Shown piece by piece: positions 42,968-55,847 of a stretch of 64,000 nt of DNA. The notes under the pieces are model-generated. The model was not told where the DNA came from and searched no databases. It saw only the letters and a list, made by a program, of their open reading frames with translations. Origin of the DNA: Eretmocerus hayati (taxonomy: Eukaryota > Arthropoda > Insecta > Hymenoptera > Aphelinidae); NCBI GenBank assembly GCA_029851415.1, contig CM056741.1, positions 86,504,282-86,568,281 on the forward strand, written 5' to 3'. A program made the position numbers and the translations under genes. How positions within the stretch are numbered: position 1 is the first letter of the stretch; each line of letters opens with the position of its first letter.

Positions 42968-44152
42968 CCCTGTGCGACGTATCCTGCTTCGCCGCTCGAA
43001 CATCATTTCGACATTGAACACCCTATACTGAAAATTCCGCCCTCCCTACCCTCCGTTCCTCTGGGGCCACTGTGATTCCTCACGGTCCCTCTTGGATCAT
43101 GAAAAATATCGACATACACTACAGTGGGTCCCGCTCAATGTGATCGCGATGAATGTTATCATCCGCTTAATGTTATCAGAATCACCGGTCCCGATTCACT
43201 TGTATATGATCCCGTGTAAAATTTCCCGCTTAATGTTATCAAATCAACCAGACCTCGTGATACAAAGCTGATGTACTTACAACTCTTCTCATACATAAGC
43301 TACCCAATCGATGAGTCAATATCAATCGTCAGTTGCGTGCCGAACTTGTTCATCTCTCAATCATCACAAATAAGCAAAGGGCGTGTTGAGTCTGTCTGAA
43401 AAACGACTTTGTTGTGTGTGACGATATGTTTGTGAGGTAGATGGACCATCTGACAAAAAAGTTTTTCCGAAAGAAATGCTCGACGCATTGACCGTGCTCC
43501 GGAAAGGCGTTCATCAGTACGCCGAAGACTTCCATCGTCATCACAAAAGTAAAGATTTATGAAAAACAAAGTAAGATAAGTGACTTCTTCATGAAGGATG
43601 ATGATTCTACATGAATGCCCACATCCTCTGGATGATATTCTGTACATAGATGTAACTATATTTTCATGACTCTTATCAATCAACTACAACTGGACTTGCT
43701 GGTGTACTCAGCCGTATCAACGATGGCCAAATTCGCTTAGAACAAATTTATCCGCTTGATATCATCGTCTAAATGTTATCAAAAATCCTCGTCCCAATGC
43801 GATCACATTGAGCCGGGCCTACTGTATTTCGACGTAAAATTTCACGAGGAACACGGTTAAACTGTCGGATTTGAGTTTCAAAGTGACTCCGGCGTGATAT
43901 TAGTGATTCTTTCAAAGAACTACTAATATTACGCCGAGGTCACTCCGAAATTGTAAAACTGACAGTTTTATCGTGTTCCTTGTGACATTTTACATCGGAA
44001 TAGTGTACTTTGATATTTTTCATGGTCCATGAGAGGCCGTGAGGAATCACAGTGATCCCAGAGGCACGGAGGGTGGGGGAGGCGAAATTTTCACTATAGG
44101 GTTTTCAATGTTAGAATGATGTTAGAGCGGCAAAGCAGGATACGTCGTACAA
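42968..44152. mobile_element. Foldback (long inverted repeat) element
   Basis: The left arm (about 42968-43121, continuing 43825-43915) and the right arm (43917-44152) are inverted copies: GACGTATCCTGCTT with AAGCAGGATACGTC at the ends, CTGTGATTCCTCACGG with CCGTGAGGAATCACAG further in, meeting at a near-perfect centre around 43916. After removing the MITE 43122-43824, the element is about 480 bases and nearly all stem. No ORF. Confidence 0.75.
43122..43824. mobile_element. 703-bp MITE of Tc1/mariner-pogo type
   Basis: Ends CAGTGGGTCCCGCTCAATG and (inverted) CAGTAGGCCCGGCTCAATG, flanked by TA at 43120-43121 and 43825-43826. CAGT...GGCTCAATGTGATCG termini and the TA duplication are those of pogo/Tigger-like elements. 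Inside are more copies of AATGTTATCA. The minus-strand open frame 43683-43357 is not recognised. It interrupts the left arm of the foldback element. Confidence 0.8.
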
Positions 44153-44399
44153 TCTTTTCAAAAACTCAACTTTGCTAGTAGATCTGCTTCAATCGGCTTC
44201 ATCAGCTATTGGGATGATTCGAACGGCGTTCTCTTCGAAACTGTCTCAGCTACACGATGCGCCCATCTGTTTTTTCTCAAACTCGAGGGGGAGGGGTGGG
44301 GGGGGGGGCTAAATAGCCCCTCTCCCCGAAAAACAACGATATTCTCCCGAAACAAAACATACACGTAACGAGTCCTTCGTTCTACTGCAAACTTGAATA
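44153..44399. other. Spacer with G-rich run
   Basis: No gene. A G-rich run lies at 44284-44310. Confidence 0.4.
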
Positions 44400-47300
44400 T
44401 ATTGAGAATATATCCTAGTACCCCAAAGTTGAATTTGCTTATCTTCGGACCTGAAAATAACTGCTATGGATTTTGAGAGCGATTTTTAGCAAGAAACATG
44501 TTACAGACCCTGTATATTTGACCAAAACCGTTGATTCTAGGTCGGTGACCGTTCTGCTGCCTCCTGAAAAACAATAGCGATGAATCCCGGGATTATTTCA
44601 CGAGATTTTCTGCTAACTTTCGAATTCAGAAATTGCTGGTGAGATTGTTACGACTCGTTTTGAGCTGAAAACGATTGAAAATGCCCTTCCGCCTGATCAA
44701 AGTCATGGATTTTAGCTCGTATTTCCTACTACTGCGAGCTCAAAAATACTTGGAGTAGACTCTAAAACGACTGAACATGATTTTGACATCAATCCCGAGG
44801 CTCAGAACTACTGCAGGATGATTTATGACCGATATCAGTCCAGGAAAGCTAAACAAAAATTTGACGTTTGGGAGAAAAAATGAATTTCAGATGGAGGAGA
44901 ACTCTACTGCCAACAAGTTAACGCTTGACGTACATTCCAGTCCTCCCACACAAAATTTCAAGCTCAAGCCCGAATCTGGGAATTGCTGCTGAGAACTCTA
45001 AGATCGATTCTGAGCCAAAAGCGTGAGATGAATCGGGCAAATTTATGCATAATTCTGAATCATAGGTTGGAAACCGCTCTACTGCCTCATGAAAAATGGT
45101 CACATTACAATCCAGGGAAATTCAATAGAATTTTGAGCATAATCTGAGATCTGGGGATAGCTTCTGAAAGTACTGGGATCGATTTTGAGACGGCATGTGC
45201 CAGGAGTATGTCACTAGCGTTGCAAATCATCCCGATTGGCTGATTTTAGCTCGGAATTCCTATTGTTGCCATTTTGGGATACTTAGATTGTACTCTGTGA
45301 TTACTCGGCGAGATTTTGATATGAAAACTGAGTCCGAGAACTGCTGCAGTGGGATTCAGTACCGGTATTGTGTTGAAAAAGGCTGACAGATACCGCACAT
45401 TTGGCGCAAAATGATGATATTTAGGTGAATAGAAGGAGTACTTCCAACAAATCAACAACTGGAACCAATTCTGGATCTCATCCACAGAATTTTGAGCCCA
45501 AGCTTACACCCAAGAATCGCTGCTAAGAGCCCTGAGATCAATCCTGACCCAGCAGCATCTCAGAAGGGTAGGGAATTCTCGCATAATCGTGGATTATAGG
45601 CCGGAAATCGTCCTACTGCCACCTGATCAACAATCAAGACACATTTTGGGATCATTCCAAATGTTGAACAGAGCCGCGATTCTTTATATATCTGCTGAAA
45701 ATTTTGAGATCGATTCTGAGGCGGAAATCGCGATGTGGCACTAGGAATGAACCAGATTTGATGATTCGAACTCCCGAGAAGTACTACTGCTACGCCAGGA
45801 ATACATACAGCACAATCTAGGATCAGAGATGGGATTTTTTAGCAAAATCCTGTATCTCAGAATTGCTGCAGAGAAATTTCAGATGCATATTGAGCTCAGT
45901 ATTATCGTGAATGACAGTCGATCCGATGAGGAATAGTGCAATTATTACTTTCTATCGTACTACTGCCAAGGTAGGTACCATTTTATCTTATCAAGTCCAA
46001 CGAAATTCAGGAGGGAAATCATACCACTGCCAACTCGAGAACGATCTTATCGAGTTCAAAGTTTGCCAGACAAATTTTTGGGTCCATTCCCGTGTCTGAG
46101 AACCACTGCAGTGTGATCGGGGACCAATATTTGGGCCAAAGTACTCGCCAATGAGCGCGGGCCCTATAGAAAATGATGTATTCTAGAGCGTGAATCCTAT
46201 TCCTGCCAACCTAAGGATGGATTCGGGACATTCTGAGTTCCGCTAGAAGTATTTTGGGCCTGGATCCGTGTCTGCTTATTACTGCAGTGCGATGTGCGAT
46301 CGGTATTGGGCCCAGAATTGTGAGAAACTTCTGGGGACCCTACAGAAAATAACGATTTCTAGGGAATCAATTGTACTACTGCCAATTTTATGAGGAATCC
46401 AATACATTTTTGAATCGACTAGAAACATTTTGAGCCCAGGCCCATCGCTCAGAACCATTGCAGAGCGATGTAAAACCAGTATTGGACCCTAAAACGTCGG
46501 AAATCCGTGCGGATTCCACGGTAAATGATGGGGTTCAGAACGGAAACCGTAATACTGCCAAATCGCGAGCGATTCCGTTGGATCCCATGTTTGTCAGTGA
46601 ATATTTTGGGCTCGGTCCCATATATCAGAGTCACTGCGGTGCTGTCTGGGATCGGTATTAAGCCGAAGATCATCGGTGATAACTGCAAATTGTAATTAGA
46701 ATCATGCAATCTAGGGGTGAATCCTATTCCTGCCAACTGGATGAGGGATCCAGTTGATTTCGAGACCGACGAGAAATATCTTGAGCTCAGTCCCGTCTCT
46801 CAGATCCACTGCAGTGTGATGTAGAACCAGTATCGGGCCCCGGATCGTCGGAAATCCGTGCGGATCTCACGGAGAATGATACATCTTAGGATGGAAATAG
46901 TACTACTGCGACCCTTGAAACTGACCCAGCACATTTTGAATTGAAGAGGAATATTTCATGCTCAGTCCCGTGTCTCGAAATCACTGTAGTGCGATCTGCG
47001 GTCGGTATTGGAACCAGAACCCTCGGAAACTTCTGCGGATCCTACAGAAAATGACGATTTCCAGGGGGTGAATCGTACCATTGCTATCTGGATGATGAAT
47101 CCAGTATATTCTGGGATTGACTAGGAATATTTTGGGCCCAGTACCATGGCTCAGAGTTACTACGGTGCGATCTGAGATCGGTATTAAGCCGAGGATCATC
47201 GGGAATAACTGCAAGTCGTATTCAGAATCATGAATTCTAGGGTATGAATCATATTCCTGACAACTGGATGAGGAATCCAGTCCATTTCGGGATCGACTAG

Positions 47301-48200
47301 AAATATCTTAAGCCCAGTTCCGTCACTCAGATCCAATTGAGCCCCGGATCGTTGGAAATCCGTGCGGATCCTACGGAAGGTGATACATCTCAAGATAGGA
47401 ATCGTACAGTTGCCAATTTGGTAACTCATAAAGTACACCCGAGTTGCGCTCGAAATATTTTGGGCCCGGTCTCGTGTCTCAGAGTCACTGCAGAGCGATT
47501 TGCGATTGGTATTGAGCCCAGAATCGTCGGAAACTCCTGCGGATCCTACAGAAAATGCCGATTTCTAGTGAGTGAACCGTACTTCAGTCAACTGGATGAT
47601 GAATTCAGTACATTCTGGGATTGACTAGGAATATTTCGGGCCCAGTATCATGGCTCAGAGTTACTACGGTGCGATCTGAGATCGGTATCAAGCCGAGGAT
47701 CATCGGAAATAACTGCAAATCGTATTCAGAATCATCAAATCTAGGGGTGAATTCTACTTCTGCTAACTGGATGAGGGATCCAGTTGATTTCGGGATCGAC
47801 TAGAAATATGTTAAGCCCAGTTCCGTCACTCAGATCCACTGCAGTGCAATGTAAAACCAGTATTGAGCCCCGGATCGTTGGAAATCCGTGCGGATCCCAC
47901 GGAAGGCGATACATCTCAAGATAGGAATCGTACAGTTGCCAACTTCGTAACTCATGAAGTACACCCGAGTTGCGCTCGAAATATTTTGGGCCCAGTCTCG
48001 TGTCTCAGAGTCACTGCAGAGCGATTTGCGATTGGTATCGGGCCTGGAACGGTAGGAAATCGCAGCTGATAGGATAGGGAAAGGTCAATTTCACAGAATG
48101 GAACCTCCCACTGCCAATCTGGAAACAATCACGATACATCTTGAGTTCTCCTGGGTATGTCTTGGGCCCTGTCCAATATCTCAAAATCATTTCTGATCGC
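44400..48200 (+). repeat. ~176-bp satellite, left (direct) arm
   Basis: Degenerate monomers of 173-179 bases, each with ACTGCAGTGCGAT, GGTATTGGGCCCAGAATCG, CGGAAA, and ACTGCCAACTGGATGAGG blocks. The GGTATTGGGCC-type block recurs near 46121, 46299, 46475, 46654, 46830, 47006, 47181, 47337, 47510, 47684, 47862 and 48036. From 46475 the monomers fall into three types repeated in order (A, N, B), a trimer of about 525 bases; the units at 47337 and 47862 are about 95 percent alike. Monomers left of 46100 are older. No coding. Confidence 0.85.
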
Positions 48201-48664
48201 TCCTAGGTGAATTTGAATCTAAATCATTCTGTTGGATACAGCATTCCAACGAATAGGGATACAGGGAAATAATGGATGGTACAGATGTTGCAAGGAATAT
48301 TGCGTGCGATTCATCCTTCCACGTAGAGGTACTCTTAATCCATCATATGACACGGTGCACTAGCAATAACTCATACATTGTTATGATTGTTGACGACCGA
48401 TATGAAATGTACTGGAAGACAAATAGCTCTCCCCCCTGTCCCGTACTTGATTGGAACGCGCCTGTGATATTCTACAGATACCGCCCTCCATCTCTACATG
48501 ATGTCTTTTTGTCATCGCGGGGACATTAGTTGAATGATACCGAAATGCTGAGTCCTATGCGATACCCATCTTTGGATCAAAGAAATCTCAGGCAGAACAG
48601 CATGAAGTACATAACGAGTATGTAAGTACTAGACAAAACCATAGGGAATGCTGAGTAATTTCTT

Positions 48665-48999
48665 CAGCCATAATCAATATACTCAGGGTCACTCTCTACA
48701 CCTTCTTCATCATTTAAGCTGTCATCGCTGTCACCATCGTCAGAGTTGCTATTATCAGAGTCATCATCATCGTGTTCAATATCATCATCGCATTTAGTAT
48801 CATCATCATTTCTCGATTCATCGGACCTGTCATCAGCAATTCATTAGCCATCAATGGGATACTGATCAGCATCTCTCACGATGTCTATTGTTTCATCGGC
48901 TCGTGGCTGAAAGACAACATTTCATCCGTCAATGGATATTTCTTCTGTTTCTTCGCTTTCTCATCATCGATGACCGCGGATCGGAGTTGAGGAGTAGGC
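48665..48999 (-). pseudogene. Acidic protein remnant in the satellite core
   Basis: On the minus strand codons read RVPTPTPQLRSAVIDDEKAK and on to a stop; after a one-base shift the frame continues (ADETIDIVRDADQYPIDG), passes two adjacent stops (TAA TGA near 48839) and then reads a long Asp/Ser-rich tail ending DPEYIDYG and TGA at 48665. The coherent Lys-rich then acidic composition across three breaks suggests a dead gene rather than chance. Function unknown. Confidence 0.4.
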
Positions 49000-50136
49000 G
49001 TTGGAACACGTCTCTATTAGTTGAGACCGTGTAAGTAATTCACGATACATCAGTACAACAATCACACTGCTGAAAAGCGCATACCCCATTTCTACGAAGA
49101 ATTATTCCTCAATTATGTAACAGAATCCCATTTTTGTCAATTCATGATAATTTATGGAAGTCACGGCTTTGTACTTGATGTTGGAAGCTTTGATTTCAAA
49201 GTGATGAGGAAAGACTTGATGTTTCCTATCAAAAAAGCCGATGTTTCCAGGGGAATCTCTCATCACTTCCCGTGAGAAAAGTTTATATGCCCGTAAGACG
49301 TGTATTAGAGATCCAATTTTCAAATGAGGTGTTCATGAAAAAATGTCGTTAACTCATAATTTTCTTAACGGTAGACGGGTCATGGTCTCTCTAACTATAA
49401 AATTAATAAGCCCTAGCTCTCGTCGCAAAGAAGTCAAATATTACCGAATCACCTCAATTGTGACGGTTGATAATGCTGTCATCGCTGTAAAAGGTCTTTC
49501 ACCTGTCGCATCTTCTCGCCCTGTGATTTCGGTAGGATTTAAGAACTTTCGTGGCTGCTCTCGAGGGGCTCTTCTGAGTACAAGCCCATCGCTGGATCCA
49601 GTTCCCTCAGAAATAGGTATCGGTGAATCAATATTAGATGCAAGGTTGTAGGAATGTAATACCAGTCGTGAAACTCGACAAATCGTCTTGCGGTGTCAAT
49701 ACTATATTCTCGGAGGGCCCTGATGTTCACAACTCCTCCACAGGAAATCACACCCAGAATTATTGCAATTCTGACCAGGAGGCGTACGTCAGAACCTGTG
49801 GGATGTATGGCTCATTACATTCTTCCTCCGTATTGCTCCTATTTCTTCCAACGATAATATGTAGTCGTATCTATGACCCTTCGATTATGGAAAGAACTGA
49901 ACAGATCTTCCATTTAATGACAGAATCTATAAGGGAGGAGTTGTGGAGTGTCAACTGCTTACATCTGATGTAACCACTCCATGAAAACATCTGCATTCGG
50001 TTATATATATAAATATATGAACACTTCTCCTCTCCCCGTGCATTGAGCTATATCAAAGCGAGACGTGAGATCATTATTGTTATGAGCAACATGGTGGACA
50101 CAGTTCTGATATCCACGTGATTCCCCGTACATCTTG

Positions 50137-50290
50137 GGCTCGAATTTATAGTCGTAATCTGGAGTCCGGATGAACGAATCCGAGGCGCCACAATCGGTGC
50201 GGCAAGTTTGCTTATCTATCAGGACTAGCAATTGTGGCGTCTTGGTTAAGCTTATCCGAACTCCGGAATACGACTATAAATTCGAACCCG
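50137..50290. repeat. 150-bp hairpin-forming inverted repeat
   Basis: CGAATTTATAGTCGTA at 50141-50156 faces its near-complement TACGACTATAAATTCG (about 50269-50284); inner blocks GCGCCACAAT and ATTGTGGCGTC also pair. Probably a small foldback MITE. No gene. Confidence 0.7.
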
Positions 50291-50869
50291 ACTTTCCATA
50301 GAATCTAGATGTGAAAGTTACATGGATGAACTCTCCCGTGATCTTTTATATGTTCTTTGGGCTGATTGTATTGCTACTCGTCAACAATAGTGGTTCACTC
50401 ACAGGCCTACTGAGATTCAATTTACAATAGAAGTCATAAATTTGCCCAGGGAAAGTATTTTGTCTATCAAAAAACAAAAAAAAATTATCTCACCACTGTT
50501 ACATACGATGGAAGACGTTGTTAATTGTTAATCAAGGTTAGGTCGAAATGAGGTGTTATTCCACCACTTCAATTCTTACGAGGACAAAGTTCCGGTATTC
50601 GGGTTTCAAGTACAGGTCACAATAGTATTAATCTTTTTGAAGCACTGGGAGATCATTTTGCAAGTGTGTATGTAATGGAGAATTTTTTTCCCAGATTTTT
50701 GTTAGTTGAACTACTAAGCACTGACTCGGCCAAGGAGGACTTCAGCAGGACTCATTCTGGAGGGCTTGCTACGGGCTTTGGAATGGCATTATTCGTTTTC
50801 CTAAGTACAAATCTAGATCTCCTCAATTTGAGCTTGAAAGAGTGCGAATTTCGATAATATTCGGAAGAA

Positions 50870-53784
50870 GTCGTCATTTTCTGTAAGATCCGCAGAAGTT
50901 TCCGACGATTCTGGGCCCAATACCGATCGCGGATCGCACTACAGTGATTTTGAGACACGGGACTGGGCACAAAATATTTCTCTTCTGATTCGAAATGTGC
51001 TGGGTCGGATTCAAGGGTCGCAGTGGTGCGATTTCCATCCTAAGATGTACCATTTTCCGTGGCATCCGCACGGATTTCCGACAATCCGAGGCTCAATACT
51101 GGTTTTACATCGCACTGCAGTGGATCTGAATGACGGGACTGGGCTTGAAATATTTCTAGTCGATCCCGAAATCAACTGGATCCCTCATTCAGTTAGCAGA
51201 AGTAGAATTCACCCCTAGAATTGATGATTCTGATTACAATTTGCAGTTATCACCGATGATGCTCGTCTTAATACCGATCTCAGATCGCACCGCAGTGACT
51301 GTGAACCATGGGACTGGGTCAAAAATATCTCTAGTCAATCCCGGAATGTACTGGATTCATCATCCAGTTGACTGTAGTACGATTCACCCCCTAGAAATCG
51401 TCATTTCCTGTAAGATCCGCAGAAGTTTCCGACGATTCTGGGCCCAATACCGATGGCAGATTGCACTGCGGTGATTTTGAGACACGGCACTGGGCAAAAA
51501 ATATTTCTCTTCTGATTTAAAATGTGCTGGGTTGGATTCAAGGGTTGCAGTAGTACGATTTCCATCCTAAGATGTGTCATTTCCCGTGGCATCCGCACGG
51601 ATTTCCGACGATCTGGGGCCCAATACTGGTTTAACATCGTACATGGGTGGATCTGAGTGACGGGACTGGGCTCAAAATATTTCTAGTCGATCCCAAAATC
51701 AACTGAGTCCCTCATCCAGTTAGCAGGGAAAGGATTTACCCCCTAGGATTCATGATTCTGAACACGATTTGCAATTATTTCCGATGATTCTAGGTCCAAT
51801 ACCGATCTCAGATCGCGCTGCAGTGACTCTGAGACATGGGACCGGGCCCAAAATAATCACTGACGAATATGGAATCCTATGGAATCACTCGCAATTTGGC
51901 AGTATTACGATTTCCGTTCTGAACCCCATCATTTCCTGTGATATCCGCACAGATTTCCGACATTTCGGGGTCCAATACTGGTTTCAAATTGCACCGCAGT
52001 CATTCTGAGAGACGGGGCTGATCTTGAAATGTTGGTAGTCGATTAAAAAATGTATTGGATTCCTCATGAAATTGGAAGTAGTACAATTTACACCCTAGGA
52101 ATCATCATTTTCTGTAGGATCCGCAAAAGTTCCCCACAATTCTGGGCCCAATACCGATCGCAGATCGCACTGCAGTTATCGTCAGACGCGGAACCGGGCT
52201 CAAAATACTTCTAGCAGAACTCAGAATGTCCTGAATTCATCCTTAGGTTGGCAGGAGTAGGATTCACGCTCTAGAATACATCATCTTCTATAGGACCCGC
52301 GCTGATTTCCGAGTACTCTGGCCCAAATATTGGTTCCCGATCGCACTGCAGTGCTTCTCAGACACGGGAATGTGCCCAAAAAATTTACTGGCGAACTCGG
52401 AACTCGAGAAGATCGTTCTCGAGTTGTCAATAGTATGATTCCCCCTCGAAACTCGTCATTCTCCGTGGGATCCTTACAAATTTTCGATGATTTCGGCCCA
52501 ATCTTGATTGCAGATCACACTGCAGTGATTCGGGGGCATGACACCGGGCTCAAAATTTTCACTGTTGGACTTGTCATAAGATGAAATGGTACCTACCTTG
52601 GCAGTAGTACGATAGAAAGAAGAAATTCCACTATTCCTCATCAGATCGACTGTCATTCACGATAATACTGAGCTCAATATGCATCTGAAATTTTTCTGCA
52701 GCAATTCTCAGATACAGGATTTCGCTAGAAAATCCCGTCTGTGATCCTGGATTGTGCTGTATGTATTCCTGGCGTAGCAGTAGTACTTCTCGAGAGTTCG
52801 AATCATCAAACCTGGTTAATTCCTAGTGCCACATCGCGATTTCCGCCTCAGAATCGATCTCAAAGCTTCCAGCAGATATATAAAGAATCGCGGCTCTGTT
52901 CAACATGTGGAATGATCCCAAAATGTGTCTTGATTGTTGATCTGGTGGCAGTACGACGATTTCCGGCCTATAATCCACGATTATGCGAGAATTCCCTACC
53001 CTCCTGAGAGGCTGCTGGATCAGGATCGATCTCAGGGCTCTTGACAGCGATTCTTGGGTGTAAGCTTGGGCTCAAAATTCTGTGGATGAGATCCAGAATT
53101 GGTTCCAGTTGTTGATTTGTTGGAAGTGCTCCTTTCATTCACCTTAATATCATCATTTTGCGCCAAATGTGCGGTATCTGTCAGCCTTTTTCGACCCAAT
53201 ACCGGTACTGAATCTCACTGCAGCAGTTCTCGGACTCAGTATCAGTGTCAAAATCTCGCCGAGTAATCACAGAGTACACTCCAAGTGTTCCCAAAAAGGC
53301 AACAATAGGAATTCCGAGCTAAATCAGCCAATCGGGATGATTTGCAACGCTAGTGACATACTCTTGGCACATGCCGTATTAGAATCGATCCCAGTACTCT
53401 CAGAAGCTATCCCCAGATCGCAGATTATGCTCAAAATTTTGTTGAATTACCCTGGATTGTAATGTGACCATATTTCATGTGGCAGTAGAGCGGTTTCCAA
53501 CCTATGATTCATAATTACGCCTGAATTTGCTCGATTCATCTCACGCTTCTGGCTCAGAATCGCTCTCAGAGTTCTCAGCAGCAATTTCCAGATTCGTGCT
53601 TGAGCTTGAAATTTTGTGTGGGAGGACTGGAATGTACGTCAAGCCTTAACTTGTTGGCAGTAGAGTTTGCCTCCATCCAAAATTCAGTTTTCTCCCCCCA
53701 AACGTCACTTTCTTTTCTAGCTTTTCTGGCCTGATATCGGTCATAAATCATCCTGCAGTAGTTCTGAGCCTCGGGATTGATGTC
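50870..53784 (-). repeat. ~176-bp satellite, right (inverted) arm
   Basis: The same monomers in reverse orientation, with GGGCCCAATACCGATC-type blocks near 50909, 51090, 51268, 51445, 51620, 51794, 51970, 52147, 52325 and 52497, again in A/N/B types. The outer end mirrors the left arm: 53729-53784 complements 44785-44840. The two arms together could form a 9-kb imperfect hairpin. Confidence 0.85.
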
Positions 53785-54439
53785 AGAGGGCGATTGATCA
53801 ACCATCCTGGGGATTGGGTGTGTGATAGATTAGAGTACCTGAAGTTAGCGAACACTGACTCACGAATCGGTCCCAAACCAATTTCACTTTTTATTACTTT
53901 TTTATCACTAATTCATCACCAAAGGAAGAAATTTATTATCGGTGATGGGCCCGAAATACGAGAGTTTTTGCTAGCGGGAGCTTACGCTAGCAAACACGTG
54001 GCCGGGGATAGATCGTACGGGAATGTGCAGTAGCTCATTGTCTATTACTTTCTTATTACTCTCAGAATATGTCCTCAAGATATGCGTATGATATGATTGA
54101 ACTGAAATAGAGTGGTTTTCGCTAGCGTAAGCTTACGCAAGCGAACACCATATACAGTTGAAGCTTCAAGAACACTCAGAACTACACAGGATGTTATTAC
54201 TTTTCTATTACTCTCGAAAAGTATAGTCGAGATAGTCCCGAGAGCAAGAGGAAACCGATATTTGGGCCTGAAGCTGGACGAGAGCTGGAGCGGGGCGGGA
54301 TGAGAACTATATGATAGGCTGAGCTACCTCTGAACAATGACGTGCGATTGAAATAATCCAATCGCATACGGAAACCTGTCTGACGATGAGCTGGATATAC
54401 ATGAGTCTTCAGAGATAATAGGGGAATCGATAACGAATC
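53785..54439. other. Unique stretch with two related hairpins
   Basis: No gene. Hairpin 53967-53994 pairs TTTGCTAGCG with CGCTAGCAAA. Hairpin 54118-54145 pairs TTCGCT and GCGTAAGC with GCTTACGC and AGCGAA, including a perfect 14-base palindrome at 54125-54138. Both are followed by ACAC and look like copies of one small element. Confidence 0.55.
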
Positions 54440-55150
54440 AGCCTACTCGACCATGGGGCCCAAAACAGGGGAGACCCTGCTTAGAGTTATTATAGTCGCA
54501 GTCGGAACGTCATTGGGGGTTAGAGAGAGTCCCAATGGACCCGAAACTTTCAGAAACCTCAGATCGAGTGATCAGGTACCATCGACTAAGACCAAAGAAT
54601 TTATTACGAGCCAGCACCCTCGGCTATGGGGCCCAAAACAGGGCGGAATCCAGCTTTGAGCCATGTTCCGCGCAGTTATGACGCCTTTCCGGGTTGTAAA
54701 AAGTTGAAATGGATCCGTAATTTCACAGAAATTCAGATCAAGTGGTTGAATACCATTGGTGATGTCCGGAAAATTGTTCTCCAGTCAGCCCCCTCAGCTA
54801 CGGGGCCCAAAACAGGGCGAAATCGAGCTTTGAGCAATCATCTGCGCAGTTATGACGCCACTGTGGAATGTAAGATGTTCCAATGGACCCGAAACTCTAC
54901 AGAACCTCAGATCGAGTGGTCACGTACCATTGGAGATGCCCGAAAATTCATTACCAGTTAGCACCCTCGGCTTTGGGGCCCAAAACAGGGTGAAATCCAG
55001 ATTTGAACGATGTTCCACTCAGTTATGACGCTACTGTGGGTTGTAGAATGTCCGAATGAGCCCCGGAACACTACCGAACCTCAGATCAAATAGTCAGGTA
55101 CCATCTGCGATGCCCAAACAATTTATTCCCAGTCAGCACACACCAGTGAG
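54440..55150 (+). repeat. ~173-bp tandem array
   Basis: Four units keyed by GGGGCCCAAAACAGGG at 54456, 54629, 54800 and 54976, each with CAGTTATGACGCC, CCTCAGATCGAGTGGT and GTACCATTGG blocks. The period is near that of the preceding satellite but the sequence is not clearly the same. Confidence 0.8.
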
Positions 55151-55262
55151 CTACGAAATGAGTTACGTGACTATTTCATCATTGTTTGAGTACTACTTTT
55201 CTCAGAAGAGGTTTGCTGGGTATCTCCGTCTATGTTGAGAATTCCCAAATTCTTCAACGAAA

Positions 55263-55847
55263 GTGGCCCGAATTCTGAGATTCGCCCATATGACGAATTA
55301 CAGATTGAAAAAAAGAAGTTCCTCAGGGTCTAACACACATTCTGCTGAACTAGCTGAAGGTATTGAAATACTTTGTTTTCAAACAAAACCCTTTGCACAA
55401 AATCAAGTGTTGGAAAATATTTATATGTCATTCGGGACATGCAACTGTAGTATTAATCATACTCGGTTCACCGTGCCTCCGCAAAAAAAACAAGCTAGAC
55501 CCACACCGTCTGAACCTTCACCGGATGAGATGGGTGAGGAGAGGGTTGATCAAAAACTACTCCCCTCTCCATTACATGTACAACATTCTTATGAAGGAAC
55601 TATACAAGATGATGTACAACAGCGATCCTCTGTAATTGATCATTTTCGAATAAGTCCTGATATTATCCTACATGACAATATAAGAGATCGACCAGCGATA
55701 TTTCCGGAAATCAGGCTCCATACAGACTGTTACAGAATCGTTGATTATTCTTTCACAAACACTCACTCACTCATATCCCTTATGATTAACGAAGGCTATC
55801 TGTTCAACCGAATTCCGGTATATAGTAGCGTTCCCTTGGTAATATAA
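55263..55847 (+). other. Unassigned 194-codon ORF
   Basis: An ATG-initiated open frame with mixed composition; no motif is recognised. Its last 20 codons lie in the first unit of the 84-bp tandem array, whose later copies would encode the same peptide in one frame but with stops. No neighbour supports it, so it may be chance or a fragment of an unknown gene. Confidence 0.2.

Larger units (their letters stand above)
48201..50869. other. Core between the opposed satellite arms
   Basis: 2.7 kb of unique sequence with one decayed coding trace (48665-48999) and a 150-base hairpin (50137-50290). Other open frames, such as 49751-49539 on the minus strand and 49638-49973 on the plus strand, have no recognisable content. 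Confidence 0.5.

Noticed and set aside
49539..49973. ORFs on both strands in the satellite core
   Set aside because: Short, overlapping, without recognisable motifs or supporting context.
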